A DNA stretch of 64,000 nt from Haematococcus lacustris (Eukaryota; Chlorophyta; Chlorophyceae; Chlamydomonadales; Haematococcaceae), in contig JASKMD010000031.1 in NCBI GenBank assembly GCA_030144725.1, positions 11,933,470 through 11,997,469 of the forward strand, read 5' to 3'. The position numbers and the translations under genes were made by a program. The first letter of the stretch is position 1. The number at the start of each line of letters is the position of its first letter. Under the pieces are notes generated by a model that saw only the letters and a program-made list of their open reading frames with translations, was not told the DNA's origin and ran no database searches. This document shows, in pieces, positions 9,781-22,000 of this stretch.

Positions 9781-9930
9781 CCGCCGAGCCTCTGTCTTTG
9801 ATTTTTTTGACCTGATTCTTTTTAGGGTGGATTCCTTACATCATCAGCTACCAACTGACTGAATTTCAGCCCCAACGGACAAGGTCGACAAAAGCGCAGG
9901 GAGAAACGCAGGGACTAATTTGTAGGAGTG

Positions 9931-11300
9931 AAGAAAGCCGCCGAGCAAGGCGAGCAGCCATTGTGCTCCTTTTGCTGCTGCGTGATGTTCGACACGGCTA
10001 GTCGCGCCTAGCATAGCAAGCACACAAGCTTGTTGACCGTATAATTGGTGATGTTGTCCCGCAGCGACGTAGAGAGCTGTAGCTTCCCGGAGGATACTCC
10101 GCTAGTCCCGCTAGTGCGGACGGTGCTTCAGTAGCAAATCCTGACTTGCCGCCTGACTTGCACGACTGCACTGACTATCGATACAGCGTGGGTTACACCG
10201 CTTAAGCCGTCAGCCGTTGTAATGGTAGGACTGCCTTGCACTTTGTGCATTTGCACTCGCGATGCTTATAGGTGGAGCCCGAACGGGATTTTGAACCACC
10301 GGTAAAGGGTGACGTGTGACGTTGGGTCGAACAAGACAAAACGAAGGGAGGTGGGGCTGCTAGGCAATAGATGCTGCAATTACTACTGGTTCAGCTTGCT
10401 GGGAGCATGTAATAGCACCAAGCAGGTGCAGGCAGCAAGGGGTTGGGGTTGCTAGGCAGTAGCAACAGTTGTTGTTGATGCTTAAGCCTGCTAGAACAAG
10501 GTTGCACTAGGGCAGCACTTAAACCCTGCCTTGGGTGAGGCATGCAACTCTTGCAGGTGTTGGCGCTTCTTCTTGCCGATCCTTTTTACCCCCCATGGTG
10601 GTGGCTAGGGCTGGGAGGGGGAGTTGGGGGGAAGCGGTGCAGGCAGCGATGGGGTGGGCTGGGAGGGTGGGCTATGAGGGGGTGGGCTGGGAGGAGGTGG
10701 GCTGGAAAGGGTGGGCAGGTGCAATGAGGTGGGCAGGTGCAATGATGGGTGGAGGGGGGGGGGGGGGGCATGGTGGGTCGTTGCATGTCGTGGCCTTGCA
10801 CCATTCTGGTGTACATGATGTAACTTCAAAGCTGAGAAGCAGATAGAGGCCTGGGCTGTTTGTTGTGCGCATTGTTTCAAGAAACTCGCCAATGGGTCAT
10901 ATACAAGCAAAGTTTGTGGCTTTTCTGTTGGTGCAACGGGTGCAACACAGTGGAGGACACAGTGGAGAAGGGGGGGGTGTAACCCGATGATACCTTGGTG
11001 TGCGCCAACCCACATGATGTATTCGACGAGAAGCGAATACAGATTTATATTTCAATCACCCCGTCTAGGTGCCCTGCACGCCCGGCAGGCATCGCATTGG
11101 GTGTTGTCCGGACATTCCATTTGTACACAACCAGCTCACTACGCTAGGTAGATGAGGCAACAAGATGTGTCTCACCGTGCCAAGGAGACCCGTCTCGCCG
11201 CTGTGATTTGTTCGCGGGCACATGTGGCAGTACGCGAGCAAAGAATGCAATGGCTTGCGCTGATGGTGAGATGACGCGCATTCATTTGCAGCTTCCAACG
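9931..11300. other. Intergenic stretch, no gene recognised
   Basis: 10620-10760 is rich in GGGTGGGCTGGGAGG motifs and contains a G homopolymer at about 10751-10767. Near 10271 the sequence TGGAGCCCGAACGGGATTTT followed by GAACC looks like a primer-binding site complementary to a tRNA 3' end, but no LTR pair was found. Nothing else is recognised. Confidence 0.5.
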
Positions 11301-11889
11301 TGCGGTGCGGTGCGGTGCGGTGCGGTGCGGTGCGGTGCGGTGCGGTGCGGTGCGGTGCGGTGCGGTGCGGTGCGGTGCGGTGCGGTGCGGTGCGGTGCGG
11401 TGCGGTGCGGTGCGGTGCGGTGCGGTGCGGTGCGGTGCGGTGCGGTGCGGTGCGGTGCGGTGCGGTGCGGTGCGGTGCGGTGCGGTGCGGTGCGGTGCGG
11501 TGCGGTGCGGTGCGGTGCGGTGCGGTGCGGTGCGGTGCGGTGCGGTGCGGTGCGGTGCGGTGCGGTGCGGTGCGGTGCGGTGCGGTGCGGTGCGGTGCGG
11601 TGCGGTGCGGTGCGGTGCGGTGCGGTGCGGTGCGGTGCGGTGCGGTGCGGTGCGGTGCGGTGCGGTGCGGTGCGGTGCGGTGCGGTGCGGTGCGGTGCGG
11701 TGCGGTGCGGTGCGGTGCGGTGCGGTGCGGTGCGGTGCGGTGCGGTGCGGTGCGGTGCGGTGCGGTGCGGTGCGGTGCGGTGCGGTGCGGTGCGGTGCGG
11801 TGCGGTGCGGTGCGGTGCGGTGCGGTGCGGTGCGGTGCGGTGCGGTGCGGTGCGGTGCGGTGCGGTGCGGTGCGGTGCGGTGCGGTGCG
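11301..11889 (+). repeat. Perfect pentanucleotide array (TGCGG)n
   Basis: About 589 bp, roughly 118 copies, with no interruption that I can see. Because the unit is 5 bp, every frame is open on both strands (RCGAV on one side, TAPHR on the other); these are not genes. Right of 11889 it decays into GCGGGGCGCG variants. Confidence 0.97.
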
Positions 11890-12075
11890 TGGGGCGCGGT
11901 GAGGTGCGGTGCGCGGTGCGGGGCGCGGTGCGCGGCGAGGTGCGCGGGGCGGTGCGCGGGGCGGTGCGCGGGGCGGGGCGCGAAGCGGAGCGGCCCGGGG
12001 CGGGGCGGGGCGCGGGGCGGGGCGCGGGGCGGAGCGGCGCGAGGCGCGGGGCGCGGGGCGGGGCGGTGGCTGGGG
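11890..12075 (+). repeat. Degenerate GC-only repeat bordering the TGCGG array
   Basis: Irregular GGTGCGCGGGGC and GGGGCGCGGGGC units, almost only G and C. It looks like an older, mutated edge of the pentamer array. Confidence 0.7.
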
Positions 12076-12352
12076 GTTCGACATAGTATACACAAGTCAT
12101 CTGCACCTTACAATGTGAGCTAATGTTATCAAACGCCGGCAGTATCTACTAGCGCGCTGCTAACTACTACTTAGAGGGGGCAGCAGGCGGGGATTGAAGT
12201 ACACATGGCCAATCATCACTTTTCAAAATCAGGCTTGCACTCCTTGTTTCTCACTCTCCCCATTATTTTCCAACCAAAGCAAGGTACAAAGGGAGCCAAG
12301 GGAGCGAAAGGGCGTGTGTCCCAGGGCAACTGCGGCTGCTTGGGCTGCATGC
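12076..12352. other. Downstream flank of the modular gene
   Basis: TGTAA, the poly(A) signal used in volvocine algae, is present on the minus strand at about 12106-12110, some 240 bases past the stop of the last minus-strand exon. No other feature seen. Confidence 0.35.
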
Positions 12353-13038
12353 CTAGTGCCTAGTATTGCTTGATGCCTGCAAGCCCACTACCATGTGCCC
12401 TTGTGAAAGGGCTGTCCCCATCACGCCCACCCAGTTTTGCTCCACACTTGACCAAGGCCAAGTAGGCTGCTTCCACACCAACTCCAGCTGATGGTCACAC
12501 AGCCTCCTTACGAGTAGAGGCGGTGGGAGCTGGTGCGGGCTAAAGAGGCCGTCATGAGGTACACACACCACAGGGATGACGAAGTCCATGTCCTGCTCCT
12601 CCCAGTCACCTGGAGGTACGGGCTGGGCGATGAAGTTGAGGAGGTAGAGACTGCCAGCATTTGACATAGGCTTCAGGGCAAAGTCCCATTCACTGCGGGT
12701 GTGTAAGAGGTTTAGCCGCACTGCCTCAGCGCGATGCACCCTTTCGCTCACACTTTTGGGCATTGGCTTAGGGCCAGATGTGTGGCCAGCTTTGCTCAGG
12801 GGACAGGTTGGATCTGTAGCATTTGAGGCTTGTACACCGTCCTGCTGCCCACCAATCGGCTCCAAGTTGCCAGTGGGACCTCCACCAGAGGCGAGGCAGG
12901 GGTTTGGGCAGCTGGCTGGGGTAGCAGGTTGGCTGTGCTGTGATGCGGGGCTGCCAATGCCAGGGGTGTCCGGCACTGCAAGCAATGCTGCCTGCGGCCA
13001 GACCATTAACATACAACGGGTAGGGTCAGGTTGAGCAT
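12353..13038 (-). CDS. Exon A1, terminal exon with WPWSS domain
   Basis: Acceptor GTGCAG before 13038, phase 1; ends in TAG at 12353-12355. It carries the A-domain signature: helix with HRAEAVRLNLLH, LNFIAQPVPP, FVIPVVCVPHDG, PPPLLVRRL, VWKQPTWPWSSV and GHMVVGLQA. Unlike all other A copies it stops right after the domain instead of using a GTGAGGGG donor, so it is a good candidate for the 3' end of the gene. Confidence 0.55.
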
Positions 13039-16000
13039 CTGCACTGACATGTGCTGGCATTACCGCCCTCCACACTTGCCTGGCAAGGTGGCGTTACGGC
13101 ACCAGGCACAAAGCCACTGCGACTTGGCCCCAAGGTGCGGCCTGCTGCCTCCTTCACACCTGAAAGCACGGCATCGGACAAACATGTTACCTTATGTCCT
13201 TCCTTGTGTCCTTCTGTCCCTTTATTACCATGGAAAGCTCTCTTGACATTTTAAGGATTAGAGGGGACGCATGTTATGTAGATGCCATGGACAGCTTATG
13301 AGGCAGGAGGCCCCAACGGATGAAACGCAAGCAACCTGTTGCTTGATAAGTGCCTCATCAGTTCATGAGCATCACCATTTGAGGCACATAGAGGTCAGCG
13401 CAAGGGAAAGGCCGGGCAGCCATACTGCTCACCTGCTGGGTTGAATAGAGCTAACACAGGCACATGCCCAAGACATTGTGGCACTTGGCAAGCACCCCAA
13501 ACATGGAGGAAGCTGTAGCGATCCAACCACATTGCATGCTGGTGCCAAACCTGACCATGTTGTGAAGTCTGTGCACCAGGCAACCGCCATGCCATTGTTG
13601 TGACACTCAAGCCCTCACCATTGCCGGCATGCTGAGCAGGATGGGGCTCAGAGCCACATGCTGGGGCATGGGGAAGAGCAAGAGAGGGAGGGCCTTCAGT
13701 GGCAGCAGCTTCGATATGCCCCATCATGGTTGCCCCTTGTGATCCTGGCTCCTGCTGCTGAGGGGTAGGAGGTGTTGGAGATGCTGCTGCATGCAACCTT
13801 GAGCTGGACGGGGTTGAGTTGTTGTCTGCTACATGCCCCGGGCTGACTGCTGCTTGCAAGCCCAGCACCAGCTCCTGGTGTGGCCCTTTTGCCACCCACT
13901 CCACCTTCCCCCAGTGCTGTTGCACGCTCTCCCAGGGCCAGTCAGGAGCTTTCCACACCAGCTCCCACACACTGTTGCCAAGGCAGCTGACGAGAAAGGG
14001 AGGCGGAGGCCGTTGCAGTGTGGGCAAGCCATTGCTTGGCACGCACACCAGCACCACCAGCTGCCCCTCCCTTCTGATGTTCCAGTTTGGTGGGCGAGCC
14101 GGTTGGGACAAGAACGGGAGGAATGCCAGGTCCAGGTCTCTCAAAAGTGTTGCATCGACATTGTGCTGCATTGCAAGATCATTTGCTGCGCCACGGCTGA
14201 CCAAAAGGAGATCCTGCAGCTGCTGAGCCTTGTTCAGCACCACCCGTACACAGTCCGGCATCAGCAATGGTGCAGCTAGCAGGCCTGGTGATGAAAGAGG
14301 GCAGGCTGTACCCAGGGGCTGTTGCACAGGTATCTGTGCACAGTTCATCGGCCCGCTCCTGGTAGCTACTTGCCGACCTGGTGGTACGGCCTGGCCTGCT
14401 TGTGGGGTGGTGATGGCTGATGCTGGGGCATTTCCCATTCCCTGCAGCAGCCACACCATGCAGTGTGTCAAGCCAACAACCACCCTGCTGATGACAAGCG
14501 CCTACAGCTGTGGTGTGCCCTGTTGTGCACTTGCCTGGCGGGGCAACAATGCCCCGTGGTTGCCTTGGTACCTGGCGCCCCTCTTGTCCAGCATACCTGC
14601 ACGTCAAGCACCAGGCTGTTGCAGGGCTAAGAAGAATCTATGCCACAGTGGCTCGCTGAACCCCAAAGCTCGGCATGGCACACTGTCACCCATTGAATGC
14701 GAAGAGCCCAGGGAGGGTGTTGAATAGTACAGTGCAGGTGAGGGCGCTGGCCCACAGCTGCAATGCAACTGCCATGCCATGTGTGCTACCTCCTCGCTGG
14801 GTTGCACTATGTTCAAGAAGTTCAGTGTGGGTGACCAACGATGAGAGGTGTCAGGCAGTGCTCAGGGAGGCTGGCAGGCAAGCTGCTGCAGACAAGCCCC
14901 TATAGGCACTCCTGTGTGTCAGAGGTCTTGAACTCACCTCCAGTGCTGGGCAGCCTAGGCAGGCCTGCTGATGGCGGCCCTTGAGCTGCTAGTGGAGGAG
15001 CCATTGCCTGCACTGCACCCGGCACAGCCTGCCCAGCAGCCATGCATGGTGTTGGCCACCCTGTGGGTGTGGCCCCTCCCCTTGTTTGTGCAGCTGCTGC
15101 CAGGGCTGGGTCATGGCCTGGGCTCCATGGGGCGCCTGCTGCTGATTGCTGTCTGAAGTCACGGCGTGAGCTGAGCCCACTCTCCCCACCTGCAAGCACA
15201 GCACCAGGCTCACAGGAGCATTACTAGCATCTACAGCTCCAGGTTGAACACAACACGACCATGGCAGTATATCTTTGTTGAGTGTAATCAGCAGACAGGT
15301 AACACATTCAACCCAGCCACTGGCACGCAATGGGTGGGTAGGTAGACGTGTTAGCTTCAACAATAGAGAGAGGGAGCGTCATCAGTACTGATGCCAAGGT
15401 TGATGCTCTTGCCTCCCTTCTGTAAACATCCCACTGTGCCAGTCCTGATCTTTGTAAAGCAGCAGACATTTAATCAGCCTCATGCACGCATTGCACAGCT
15501 GTCACCAACACATAAGGAATTCCCTTGCAGCTAAGACTGACCTGGGGTGGCAGGACCAGCAAGTAGTGTAGCCCGGGGCAGGGGCCTCACCTCCAGCACC
15601 AGCAGGTGCGGCCCACCCTGCTCAGGCCCAGCCCTCCGCGCCTTGAACCGCCCGGTCATCTGAAGGTTGCAGTCCCTGACCCAGGCTTTGATCCTCATTC
15701 TCTTGTACACTGTGGATTGGTGGATGGATGTATCAATTCTGAGGCGCCATCTGACCTTGACGCCACAAGACAGCGTAGCCACACACAACAGGTGCAGGCT
15801 GCCCAAACCCTGGTGAGCTCTAGGGGCATGGGGCTGCCCCGTCTGCTCCAATGCCAGGGCCACGAGAATGGGCACACAGGATCCTGGCACAAACCCCTCC
15901 AAACCCAGCTGTTCTACAATGGGCATCTGCACCACTTCAAGGCATCTGGCGCCAACACTGTACGTGCCCCATTTTTTTACATGCGGCAGTGGGTCAACCC

Positions 16001-19000
16001 CAGGCCCGGCTGTGGCCACCAGGGCAGCAGCAGCCAGACTGGCAGGTGCAGCTGCTGGCCCAGGCGCTGATGAGGGGCCCGCCACATTAGGGGCAACGGG
16101 GGCTTGGCCATGAGCTGCAGGCAACAAGGCAGTTGTAGGTAATTTCCATGCACGTGTGATCCATGCGCTTGCATGGTGATGCCAGCAGCTCATCACCATA
16201 GCCCCTTAGCTGACCTGGAGGACCTGGTGGCCCCTACTATGTCCTCTTGAAGCGCCGCTGCTGCCTTGTGTCACAAACAGGATACACCATGCACCCAGTG
16301 CCTGGTGCTTAGTGGCTCTTGCAGCCTTGGTGTAGGCTAGCCCTGGTGCTGCTAGTGTTGTGAACACAGTGCACCCAGCCTAGAGGCCACAATCACCTGC
16401 TGGTGTCAGGCTGTCTGTGCAGCTGCTGCCACAAACCTCCTGTGACCATATGGTTGTGGCGCTAGGTCAGGGGCAGGGACTCACCAGCAGTGCCTGGTGA
16501 CTCAGGCAGGGCTGCTGGCAATGGCGCATCAGCTCCTGACATGGGCTCCATCACATCCACGTCCTGGTCATCATCTGCATGCACACAGGATTGGCAGCGA
16601 CAGCAGAGCCACTCTCTATGACATGGTGCAAGCACTCATGACATGTGGCTGTAGAGCCGAATGAAGTAGCGGCGCATATGCAGAAGCAGGGGTCTGGGCT
16701 GGTGGTGTGGGGTAGACCATATGAACTGCTTGCTACCTTCTTGATGTGGCTGTGCTTGCTGCCATCATGTGCAATTCACAATCAGCCTGGCAGCAGGTTG
16801 GCAGCATACCTGTGTCAGCCTCATCACTGGTGTCGCTCGTTTCACAATGCCCTGAGCCACTGCTTCCTTTCATGCGACCCTCAGCTGCTGCCAGCTCCGA
16901 GGCTGTGCTCGTACTCTGTCTGCCAGCCGTTGTGGCTTGTTCACTGCTGCCGGTGTGGGTGGGGTTAAAAGCGGCAGCTGGCGATAGTTCTGCTTCACTG
17001 CTCACTGCACATCACATGCACAGCACCAAGGGGCAGCAGCGACCTTAGGCAGGAGGAGGATGGCTCAGTCCGTGCTTGTTGCTGGATAAGGACCACTTCT
17101 GTGCATGCTGCCATGGAGCAGGTCATGGAGCCAGGTCAGTAATTGGCTCATAAACTAATGCGCCAGGGTTGACCAAGATTGCTGTTACGTGGAAGGCACC
17201 ACTGCTGGGAACCCCTGCATGCACCACTGCTATGCATTGTCTACTTATAAGCATCCTCAGGCAAGGGCAACCTCAGTGCCTGGCAGCTGGCGCAGCTCAG
17301 CTGCAGCTGTTGACCAAGGTGGCTACCATCCTGGCGCCTAGGATGACAGGCCCTGGCAAGAGCACGGCTTTGCATAACCCAGGGTGGAAGTTAGCTGCAT
17401 AGCAGTCCCTGACTGTCTCACCAGCCCTTGACTGTCTCACTATGCATGCCATCTAGCCTATGGGCTGGCAGATTAGTTAAACCCAAGGCTGTGGTAAGCA
17501 CAGAGCCAAGGCGCCAGGTGCAGCTGCTGGCCCAGGAGCTGATGCGGGCCCTGCCCCATCGTTGACAGTGGGGGCTTGGCCATGGGCTGCAAGCAACAAT
17601 GCTGTTGTCTCCTTCTCACTGTATGCATGCAAGCACATGCATGTGACCGGTTGTTGGTCGTTGGTGCGATCGTGTAGCGGCAAGATATTGGTGGCAGGCT
17701 ATCTGTTAGGTCAGGGTCAAGGACTCACCGCGGACACCTGGTGCCACCTGCAATGCTAGTGGGGGCGGCGCTTCAGCTCCAGGCACTGGCTCCACCGCTG
17801 CCATGTCCTTGTTCTGATCTGCATGCACAGGCAGAGACAGCAGAGCCACCCTGTCCTGCATTAAGTAGCCAGTCATTACACGATGCTTGAGTATGTGCAT
17901 CATTTCATGCAGCAGCCGTGGCGTGGGGCTGGGGTGTGAGCAGACTGCTTGCACTGCCTGCCTCCCACAACTAGGTCCTTTCATGAGGCACCGTCTGCCT
18001 GGCAGTTGGTTGAGCAACATGCGTGTTTCAGCCTCACCTGCAGCAAGGGACAGCACTTGGCGCCTCACGCCACATTGTCTCTTAGCTTGACTCCCTGCTG
18101 CTGCCTCCCCAGACCTTGTGCGCTTGCTCGGCCTGCCATCTGTTGCAGGTCGCGGGGTGAGGTCTGCCTGGCTTGGAGCTGCGGCTACAGCGGGTGACGG
18201 CACTGCTCCACTGCCCACTGCGCACCACAAGCAGAGCACCACAGGACAAGAGTGACCTCAATCACATCATGGACGGTAATAAAGGATGGCCTCGTGTTGG
18301 GGAAGGGTGCTGACTAGAAAATAGTAGGGCAGGGAGTACAAGGAATCCTGCCGAGTTGACAAGTGTGTGGGCAGCAAAGGGTAGCAGCAGGGTGCTTGAG
18401 GGGCAGTCAGTTTCCTGAGCGCACTCGTCCCTTTGCTTCTGATTCCTTTAGATTGGGCATCACCATTGTACACTTTTCATTCCCTTGGGGCAGACACATC
18501 ACTTCTGTCAGTAAGGAGCAACCGTGATGGGATCGACCCTAGCTCATTGAAATCATTGCCATCAGCCCATGTGAATTGGCACAGCATGCAGCTTACATGT
18601 TGTGCAGGCAGGCCTAGGCCATGGCAAAGTTGCGGCCTGGCCACGAGGGCAGCTTGCTACCAGTATCCGAACACCCCTGCTCGCATGTGAGCACCTGCCT
18701 AGATTGCTGCACTGCACAGCCCAAGGTAACCGTGAGGTGCAAGAGGGCCGCCAGCTGTCTCACCGACATCAAAGGAAGGGGTCTGGGCAGGGGTTTGCTC
18801 CAGGAGGCGTTGGATGGACTTCCACAAGGTCCAGGCAATCATCGTAGAACTCATTCCAGCACACTTCAGCAGGGTCGCTGCATACACCTTTCGTAATGCC
18901 TCCAGCTGGGCAGCACCATGCGGGCTGCTGAGCCACTCCTCCATGCGCATGTATGCGTCTGCCAACATGGGAAGTTCACTGGCAGGGAGGTGCTTGTCCA

Positions 19001-22000
19001 GCATGTTTACCACAGCTAAGATAAGGCCCTTCGCTGCCCTTGGTCCAGGGTCAGGCTTGACTTCTAAGCGCAGCAGCAACAGCAGCAGCAACAGCAGCAA
19101 TAGAGGCAGATGAGGTTGCAATAGTGAGGTGCAGATGGGTGCATGTCGAGGACTGGTTCACAGATACTTATTAGGCAATTGTTGACACATATCGAGCTTT
19201 GCAGGTCATGAGGCAGGCTTCACCTGGCTCCTCAATGGTCAGGTCAATCACGTCCTCTCTGCCACTTCCAGACAGCCTTGCTCTCAGGGCAGATCCTCCT
19301 GAGCACAGGGCACTGAATCGCTTGCCATGTGTCACAACAGGCTGTGGCTGAGGCCAAGATCACCGTGGCACCTGTGATTTGTAGAGGTGTGCACATGACC
19401 TGATGCTGTGCGGCTCAAGCAGCAATGCAGGCTGCAGCTACGCCGGCTGGGCATGTGCCAGCATGGATTGCCTACATACAGCTTGTAACATCTGTCTCAC
19501 ACTGCTGTTGTCCTTTCACTGTCAGTTTGTCCCAAGTTTATTATCCCTGCTCCCCTTGTATCATAGTTATCCACACTGCATACTATAGCTAGGCTCATCA
19601 TGCCTACCAGATGGGGCAGCAGGAGCAACGGGATGAGATGGATGAGGCCCCTCCTCTTCCAATGCCACGGCAGCAGCAGCAGCATTAGAAGCAGTAGCAG
19701 CATCAGCAGGATTCATGCTACCTGCATGCAGAGCAGGCAGCAGAAGCTGCGTCACAAAGCAAGCACATGCACCTACGAAGAACAGCTGATGGGCCCAGGG
19801 CTGAGCCTATCATGCACGCCCTGTGTGACACTGTGTATGCCACATCAGCATTTACGCAGAAGAGCAGGCCTGCGCACGCACCACACCGCCTTACATACTA
19901 AACCTTAGCTAGGCCTTATCTTGCCCTGGGCAGGCAGGGGCTGAGCATTAGTGACTCACTGCTCGCACCAGGCAGCTCTGCTTGCAGGTCAGGTGGCTGC
20001 GCCTCAGCACCAGGTGCTGGCGGCAAGGCCCCAGGGCCCTGGGCTGTTCCTAGGCATAGGAGAGGGGAGAGCAGCAAGACGGAGGTCAGTCAGGGTGAAC
20101 ACTGCCGCGCCTACACCACGCATGACATTCTCATACATACTCATACCTAGGCTAGGCACTGCAGCAAAAGATTTAGATGCTCAACTCCACCCCTACCCCA
20201 GGCATGAGATGAGCACACACACACTAACATTCCAAACTCATACCCACCTCTGTGCTAGCCAGACTGACCTGGGGTGTCCTGGTCAGCACTCGCTGCAGCC
20301 TCACTGAGGGGCCGCACCTCCAGCACAAGCAGCCGCTCCACTGCTTGGCCCGGCTCAGCGCATTGTGCCTTGCAGCGACCAGTCAGAACAAGACCGCAGT
20401 TCCTCACCCAGGTGGAGATTTTCACGCTTTGGGGGCTTCGTGCCTTCAGGGACCACCTGCCGTCAGGTCGCCGGGTCGCTTCGTATGGCAGCTGGCCTTG
20501 GTCGGCGCCAGTGCTGCCAGAGGGATGCACCAACACTACCAGGAGCCCGACTTTGTCCGCCCCACACTCGTGCAGCCCAAACTGCAGTGCCATGGGCTTT
20601 GGCAGGTACTCCAAAGTCCTGTCAGTGAAGCCCTTCAGTTGGGTCCAGCTGTCAATGTGGGGCTGGGGGTCTGCGTCAGGCCAGGCTGTGGCCAAGACTG
20701 TGGGAGCGTGCCATTGACTTGACATGGACTGTGTGCCAGGCAGCGGTGATTGGCCCACCAACTCCTCGTGCATGGCAGCAAGGTCATGGGCTGCACAGGT
20801 TAAAATCAGGCATGCAGAGGAATGCAGAGGCAAGCAGAGGCAGGTAGCACAGCAGATGGGGGCTGGCAGCCATCCAGTCCAGTCCAGTCCAGGGATGTGG
20901 TTTATTGGCAGCTGCTGGATGTGGACCACCCAGTACCAACACCAGGCTATTGTGGCAGCCGGCAGCAGACCTCACAGACACATGTGTGTGTGTTGCAGCA
21001 GGTACAAGTGCAAGTCGTTATGTCAAGGGATGTTTGGTAGACTAAGAGCAAGCAAGTGGCTGCATGTCAGGACACACCATCCCTCACAGCCCTATCCAGT
21101 GGCTACAGGAGCAGAGCATGTCACACAGCAGGTGCATGTAGGGCAGGCCAGCAGTGGTGTGGGTGGTGGCAGCCAGTTACGCTACCTGAAGCTTGTGAGC
21201 AATCTCACTGCCACAGGCACGCTATTTGAGTTGTGCCGCTAGCATGCTACTTTTAGCTGTGCCACTGGCACGATGCTTTGAGGTAGTGTGTACAAGCAGC
21301 TAGTTTCAAGCAGCCAGGTGTGTGTCGTGATAAGGGTCAGTGACTCACTGCTTGCGCCAGGCAGCTCAGGGTTGGGTGGAAGTGAAGGCGCCTCACTTTC
21401 AGGCGCTGGCAGCATGGCTCCAGAGCTTCGAGGGTTGTCTGCATGTATAGGATAGGATGGGGTCGCACTCTAGCAGCAGCAGCAGCAGCAGCAGCAGCGG
21501 CAGCAGCAGCAGCAGCGGCAGCGGCAGCGGCAGCAGCAGCAGCGGCGATGGCAGTAGCAGAAGATGCGGCAGCAGCAGCAACATCGTACAGATTAGGCTG
21601 CAGCGATTGAGTGCAGGCAAGGCAGCAACCATGCACAGTGTGTATCCTAACGGCTCTGCCACGTGTTAATCACAACCTTGCACTCACCTGGCTCCTCCTG
21701 GGTCAAGTCAATGACGCTTTGTCCATATTCAGGCAGGAGCCGTGCACACGTCACAGGCTGCCTTGCTGCATGGTGTCACACACTTTACACGCCAGTGAGG
21801 CAGACAAGCCAGGTGACCTGTGATGTTGCATCAGTGAGTGCAAGGCTGGCTGCTGGCAGGTGGCAGTGCTGTGCAGAGGGGCTTCAGCTGCCTCACCAGC
21901 AGGGGCTGGGGCAGCAGCAGGCTGGGACACCTCTGGGTCATCCTCATCAGGGGCACACTCCATGCCTGCAGCAGGCTGCGATAGCCCTGATCCTTCCTCC

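Larger units (their letters stand above)
1049..9930. mobile_element. Foldback-type inverted-repeat element with minisatellite arms
   Basis: The left end at 1049 begins CACTCCTACAAATTAGTCCC, and the right end finishing at 9930 is its reverse complement. Similarity continues inward for about 160 bp on each side (GACCTTGTCC, GGGCTGAAA, AATCAGGTCAAAAAA, GGCTCGGCGGCCCGTGGCGT) and then passes into minisatellite arms of opposite orientation: 1205-2215 on the left and, on the right, 2410-2667, 9021-9056 and 9371-9780. A unique loop lies at 2216-2409. Without the nested copia element and the small 9057-9370 element, the unit would be about 2.2 kb. The flanks show only a possible 2-bp AA target duplication. 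Long inverted arms built from short tandem repeats match the architecture of Drosophila FB elements. No transposase is present, so it must be non-autonomous. Confidence 0.7.

Noticed and set aside
10271..10297. LTR primer-binding site near TGGAGCCCGAACGGG
   Set aside because: It looks like a tRNA 3' complement, but no LTR pair or pol sequence is nearby.
11065..12123. Several long open frames on both strands across the TGCGG array
   Set aside because: A 5-bp unit without stop codons keeps every frame open; the translations are only RCGAV or TAPHR repeats.
16733..16809. Frameshift mutation in exon D1 relative to D2
   Set aside because: The one-base difference lies past the GT donor at 16809, in the intron, so it does not break the exon.
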